64,000 bases of DNA, from positions 62,001 to 126,000 of the forward strand of contig DAOOPM010000008.1 of assembly GCA_035388225.1 (NCBI GenBank). The letters are read 5' to 3'. The stretch is from SB25 sp029560875 (lineage in GTDB: Bacteria; Bacteroidota; Bacteroidia; Bacteroidales; Tenuifilaceae). Shown here piece by piece: positions 60,620-64,000 of the stretch (its first letter is position 1; every line of letters begins with the position of its first letter). Below the pieces are notes generated by a model. It was not told the origin of the DNA. It saw only the letters and a program-made list of their open reading frames with translations, and searched no databases. Made by a program: the position numbers and the translations under genes.

Positions 60620-60979
60620 ATGGCTTTAAGTAAAGTAGAAAGAAGACTCCGCATCAGGAGACGAATTCGCAAGAGAGTTTCGGGCACAGCCCAAAAGCCT
60701 CGTCTATCGGTTTTCAGGAGCAATGCCAATATCTACGCTCAAATTATTGATGATGTTAACGGTGTTACTTTAGCATCAGCTTCGTCGAGCGTGAAAGAAA
60801 TTGCCAGCAAAACCAATATTACAAAAACCGAACAAGCTCGTCTTGTTGGTCAGCTTGCTGCTAAAAATGCTGTTGAAAAAGGAATCACTGAGGTTGTATT
60901 CGACCGTGGAGGAAACCTATATCACGGTAGAGTAAAAGCTTTAGCTGATGCAGCCAGAGAGGGTGGACTTAAATTCTAA
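60620..60979 (+). CDS. rplR: Ribosomal protein L18 (uL18)
   Basis: 5S rRNA binder. RRIRKRVSGTAQKPRLSVFR and FDRGGNLYHGRVKALADAAR. 119 residues. Confidence 0.98.
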   Translation: MALSKVERRLRIRRRIRKRVSGTAQKPRLSVFRSNANIYAQIIDDVNGVTLASASSSVKEIASKTNITKTEQARLVGQLAAKNAVEKGITEVVFDRGGNLYHGRVKALADAAREGGLKF

Positions 60980-60984
60980 CGAAG

Positions 60985-61506
60985 ATGTCGACAAATACAA
61001 ATATACGTAGAGTTAAATCCAGCGACCTTGAGCTTAAGGACAGGCTGGTTAGCATACAACGCGTAACCAAGGTAACTAAAGGAGGTAGAACATTCAGTTT
61101 CTCTGCAATTGTTGTTGTAGGAAATGAAAATGGTGTAGTTGGTTACGGTCTAGGAAAAGCAAGTGAAGTAACCTCAGCTATATCAAAAGGTATTGAGGAT
61201 GCTAAGAAGAACCTTGTGAAGGTTCCTGTATTCAAAGGAACTATTCCTCACGAGCAAGAAGCTAAGTATGGTGGAGCACAAGTGCTTATCAGACCTGCTT
61301 CGCACGGTACTGGTGTAAAGGCTGGTGGTGCGATGCGCGCCGTACTTGAGAGCGTTGGTGTTACTGACGTGCTTGCAAAATCTAAGGGTTCATCAAACCC
61401 TCACAACCTTGTGAAAGCAACCGTTATGGCTTTGCTTGAGTTACGCGATGCTCACACCATTGCTGAACAACGTGGTGTTAACATGAATAAAGTATTTAAC
61501 GGTTAA
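60985..61506 (+). CDS. rpsE: Ribosomal protein S5 (uS5)
   Basis: RVTKVTKGGRTFSFSAIVVV and GYGLGKASEVTSAISKGIED; the SHGTGVKAGGAMRAVLE segment is typical. 173 residues; ribosomal accuracy protein. Confidence 0.98.
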   Translation: MSTNTNIRRVKSSDLELKDRLVSIQRVTKVTKGGRTFSFSAIVVVGNENGVVGYGLGKASEVTSAISKGIEDAKKNLVKVPVFKGTIPHEQEAKYGGAQVLIRPASHGTGVKAGGAMRAVLESVGVTDVLAKSKGSSNPHNLVKATVMALLELRDAHTIAEQRGVNMNKVFNG

Positions 61507-61520
61507 GACTACTATATAAT

Positions 61521-61697
61521 ATGGCAAAGATTAAAGTAACCCAAATCAAGAGTTTAATAGGACAATCTGAGCGTCAACGCAGCACGATGCGATCTCTTGG
61601 TATTCGTAAAATGCATCAGACCGTGGAGGTTGAGGCTAATCCTCAAATTCTTGGAATGATTGAGAAGGTAAAACATCTTGTTCGTATTGAACAATAG
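61521..61697 (+). CDS. rpmD: Ribosomal protein L30 (uL30)
   Basis: 58-residue protein read directly between rpsE and rplO: ATG at 61521, TAG at 61695-61697. Begins MAKIKVTQIKSLIGQSERQR, continues with the LGIRKMHQTVEVE motif and ends IEKVKHLVRIEQ. Length and position match bacterial L30. Confidence 0.95.
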   Translation: MAKIKVTQIKSLIGQSERQRSTMRSLGIRKMHQTVEVEANPQILGMIEKVKHLVRIEQ

Positions 61698-61726
61698 TTG
61701 GCTTAACCCATATAAAGATTTTAGCT

Positions 61727-62173
61727 ATGAAATTAAGCAATTTAAAACCTGCTGAAGGATCAACCCACAGAGAGAAGAGAATTGGACGTGGACAAGGATC
61801 TGGTCACGGTGGAACCTCCACAAGAGGACATAAAGGAGCTCAATCTCGCTCTGGTTACTCCAGAAAGATTGGTTTCGAGGGTGGTCAGATGCCTATTCAG
61901 CGTCGTCTTCCTAAGTCTGGGTTTAAAAATCCGTTCCGTACTGAATATAAAGCTATCAATATTAGTGTACTTCAAACTATTGCTGAGAAAAATGGTCTTT
62001 CAACTATAGATGTTGAAAGTCTAATCAGCGCTGGTTACATTTCCCGCAACGATCTTGTTAAGATTTTGGGTAATGGTACATTAACAGCAAAATTAGAGGT
62101 AAAGGCTCATGCCTTCTCTAAGAAAGCAATTGAGGCAATTGAAGCAGCAAAAGGAACCGTCGTAAAACTCTAA
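61727..62173 (+). CDS. rplO: Ribosomal protein L15 (uL15)
   Basis: MKLSNLKPAEGSTHREKRIG start, glycine-rich RGQGSGHGGTSTRGHKGAQ and FEGGQMPIQRRLPKSGFKN. 148 residues. Confidence 0.98.
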   Translation: MKLSNLKPAEGSTHREKRIGRGQGSGHGGTSTRGHKGAQSRSGYSRKIGFEGGQMPIQRRLPKSGFKNPFRTEYKAINISVLQTIAEKNGLSTIDVESLISAGYISRNDLVKILGNGTLTAKLEVKAHAFSKKAIEAIEAAKGTVVKL

Positions 62174-62177
62174 GTTA

Positions 62178-63497
62178 ATGAAAGCCTTTTTCCAAACATT
62201 AAAGAATATTTACAAGATAGAGGATCTGCGCAAGCGGATTCTCTATACTCTTGGTATTCTACTAATTTATCGCCTAGGTAGTTTTGTTGTACTGCCAGGC
62301 CTTGATCCTGAAAAACTAGGAGCGCTTCAAGAGCAAACCAAGGATGGTATTATGGGACTTCTCGATATGTTTTCGGGTGGAGCTTTTCATAATGCATCTA
62401 TTTTTGCTCTAGGTATCATGCCTTACATTTCTGCATCTATTGTGGTGCAGTTGCTAGGTATTGCAATACCATATTTTCAGCGTTTACAGAAGGAGGGCGA
62501 GAGTGGAAGAACAAAAATCAACCAAATTACTCGTTTCTTAACTGTTATCATTCTAATGCTTCAAGGTCCTGCATACTTAGCTAACCTTCATGCTCAACTC
62601 CCCGAGGCTGCATTTGTATTAAAAGGTACTATGTTTACAATATCTTCTACAATTATATTGATAGCAGGTACCATGTTTATAATGTGGCTTGGTGAGAAGA
62701 TTACTGATAAGGGTATTGGTAATGGTATTTCACTAATCATTATGATAGGTATTATTGCCCGCTTACCTTTTGCATTGTTTGCCGAATTCTTCTCAAGATC
62801 AGAAGAACTCTCCGGAGGTCTTGTAATGTTCTTGGTTGAGTTAATTATACTATTCGTTGTGTTTATGTTCACCATCCTTCTTGTACAAGGTACTCGAAAG
62901 ATTCCTGTACAGTATGCAAAACGAATTGTTGGGAACAAGCAATACGGTGGCGTACGCCAATATATTCCTTTGAAAGTGAATGCAGCTGGCGTTATGCCAA
63001 TCATTTTTGCTCAAGCATTGATGTTTATTCCTATGCTTTTTGCAAGATTTGATGCTACTGCAGGAATTGCTGCTGCATTTAATTACACAGGTTTTCTTTA
63101 CAACTTTACATTTGCAATTCTAATCATCCTTTTCACATATTTCTATACAGCCATTACCATTAATCCAAATCAAATGGCTGAGGATATGAAAAAGAACGGT
63201 GGATTTATTCCTGGTGTAAAGCCTGGCAAGAAAACTGTTGAATATCTTGATTCAATAATGTCACGAATTACTCTTCCTGGTTCAATATTCTTAGCAATTG
63301 TAGCAATTTTACCTGCTTTTGCAACGATGTTTGGAGTAAACAACCAGTTTGCACATTTCTTTGGCGGTACCTCATTGTTAATTCTTGTGGGTGTTGTTTT
63401 AGATACACTCCAACAAATTGAGAGCCACTTGCTAATGAGACATTATGACGGATTGATGAAATCTGGTAGAATCAAAGGCAGAGCTGGTACATTTTAA
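62178..63497 (+). CDS. secY: Preprotein translocase subunit SecY
   Basis: Channel of the Sec translocon. Ten membrane helices; signatures GIMGLLDMFSGGAF, LGIMPYISASIVVQLLGIAI and GIGNGISLIIMIGI. The cytoplasmic C5-type loop (LVQGTRKIPVQYAKRIVG) that contacts SecA and the ribosome is intact. 439 residues; 4 bases from rplO. Confidence 0.98.
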   Translation: MKAFFQTLKNIYKIEDLRKRILYTLGILLIYRLGSFVVLPGLDPEKLGALQEQTKDGIMGLLDMFSGGAFHNASIFALGIMPYISASIVVQLLGIAIPYFQRLQKEGESGRTKINQITRFLTVIILMLQGPAYLANLHAQLPEAAFVLKGTMFTISSTIILIAGTMFIMWLGEKITDKGIGNGISLIIMIGIIARLPFALFAEFFSRSEELSGGLVMFLVELIILFVVFMFTILLVQGTRKIPVQYAKRIVGNKQYGGVRQYIPLKVNAAGVMPIIFAQALMFIPMLFARFDATAGIAAAFNYTGFLYNFTFAILIILFTYFYTAITINPNQMAEDMKKNGGFIPGVKPGKKTVEYLDSIMSRITLPGSIFLAIVAILPAFATMFGVNNQFAHFFGGTSLLILVGVVLDTLQQIESHLLMRHYDGLMKSGRIKGRAGTF

Positions 63498-63523
63498 GGC
63501 GAGAGCCTAATAAGTTCTTTATA

Positions 63524-64000
63524 ATGCTTTTTACAAAAACCGAGGAAGAAATTGAGTTATTGAGGCTAAACAACGATTTAGTTTCGAAGACATTAGCCGA
63601 AGTAGCCAAGATTATTCGTCCGGGAATTACTACAAAAGAGCTAGACCGAAGGGCAGAAGAGTTTATCCGCGATAATGGTGCAAAGCCAGGATTCTTAGGA
63701 TATAACGGGTATCCCGCAACTCTCTGCACATCGGTTAACGACTCTGTGGTTCACGGAATCCCTTCCTCCTATGCGCTACGCGATGGCGATATAGTTTCGG
63801 TTGATTGCGGGACTTTCTTGCACGGATTTTACGGCGACTCTGCATTTACATTTGCAGTTGGCGAGGTAAAACCAGAAGTGCAGCGGCTGTTAAATGTTAC
63901 CCGCGAATGCCTTGGGAAAGGCGTTGAAGCAGCAGTGGACGGATTGAGAGTGGGAGATATCTCATTCGCAGTTCAAACACACGCTGAGATTAACGGATAC
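63524..64000 (+). CDS. map: Methionine aminopeptidase type I, 3'-truncated by window edge
   Basis: Removes N-terminal methionine from new proteins. 159 residues are visible from the ATG at 63524. GYPATLCTSVNDSVVHGIP carries the substrate-side histidine, and VDCGTFLHGFYGDSAFTF carries the first two metal-binding aspartates. The frame stays open to base 64000. It lies 26 bases after secY; secY-map order is usual in Bacteroidales. Confidence 0.96.
   Translation, partial: MLFTKTEEEIELLRLNNDLVSKTLAEVAKIIRPGITTKELDRRAEEFIRDNGAKPGFLGYNGYPATLCTSVNDSVVHGIPSSYALRDGDIVSVDCGTFLHGFYGDSAFTFAVGEVKPEVQRLLNVTRECLGKGVEAAVDGLRVGDISFAVQTHAEINGY

Overview
The window is chromosomal DNA from a member of the Bacteroidota, most likely order Bacteroidales. 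Several things point there. Promoters have the TTG/TAnnTTTG form used by the Bacteroidota housekeeping sigma factor. One exported protein ends in a type IX secretion sorting tail. The dcw cell-wall cluster runs mraZ-rsmH-ftsL-ftsI-murE-mraY-murD-ftsW-murG-murC-ftsQ-ftsA-ftsZ without murF, ddl or murB. There is a second, divergent EF-G of the Bacteroides EF-G2 type, and secY is followed directly by map. The species cannot be named from the sequence alone.

Layout. Bases 1-10641 hold core and envelope genes: the end of pbpC, an amino-acid racemase, a pair of outer-membrane proteins (PorV-like barrel and helix-hairpin-helix barrel), purE, hpt, adk, obgE, a PAP2 phosphatase and an RluF-type pseudouridine synthase. 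After a 0.7-kb non-coding stretch comes a compact accessory locus at 11371-18051. It looks like a complete ribosomally made, modified peptide (RiPP) system: a 72-aa double-glycine precursor with a duplicated CEC/FNRNK core, a radical SAM/SPASM maturase, an outer-membrane beta-barrel with carboxypeptidase-regulatory and plug-like domains, a C39-peptidase ABC exporter and a very short HlyD-like adaptor. A long palindrome separates it from the convergent dcw cluster (18142-34094, minus strand), whose mraZ end carries three 10-bp-spaced MraZ-type boxes and a GAAA-loop hairpin just before the start codon.

Bases 34598-38267 are an AT-rich three-gene operon of unknown function (type IX-secreted surface protein, lipoprotein, small barrel). 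Then come small membrane and lipoproteins, glutaminase, pyrE and a Nudix gene sharing one CATG as their divergent starts, a thioredoxin-fold protein with an altered active site, coaD, a lipoprotein-like Memo-AMMECR1 fusion, and an NTF2-like exported protein. At 47159-49315 an EF-G paralogue lacking the key GTPase residues faces away from the str-S10-spc ribosomal operon. That operon starts from tandem promoters and runs rpsL to secY and into map at the window edge; it includes the short gene rpmD.

Together the core blocks serve peptidoglycan synthesis and division (dcw, pbpC), nucleotide salvage and synthesis (purE, hpt, adk, pyrE), ribosome assembly (obgE, rluF) and translation. The RiPP locus is the strongest candidate for an undescribed system; its product structure and target cannot be read from sequence. 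No tRNA, rRNA, insertion sequence or CRISPR array was seen. Hairpin-forming GTCAT-type dispersed repeats and short tandem repeats fill several intergenic gaps.
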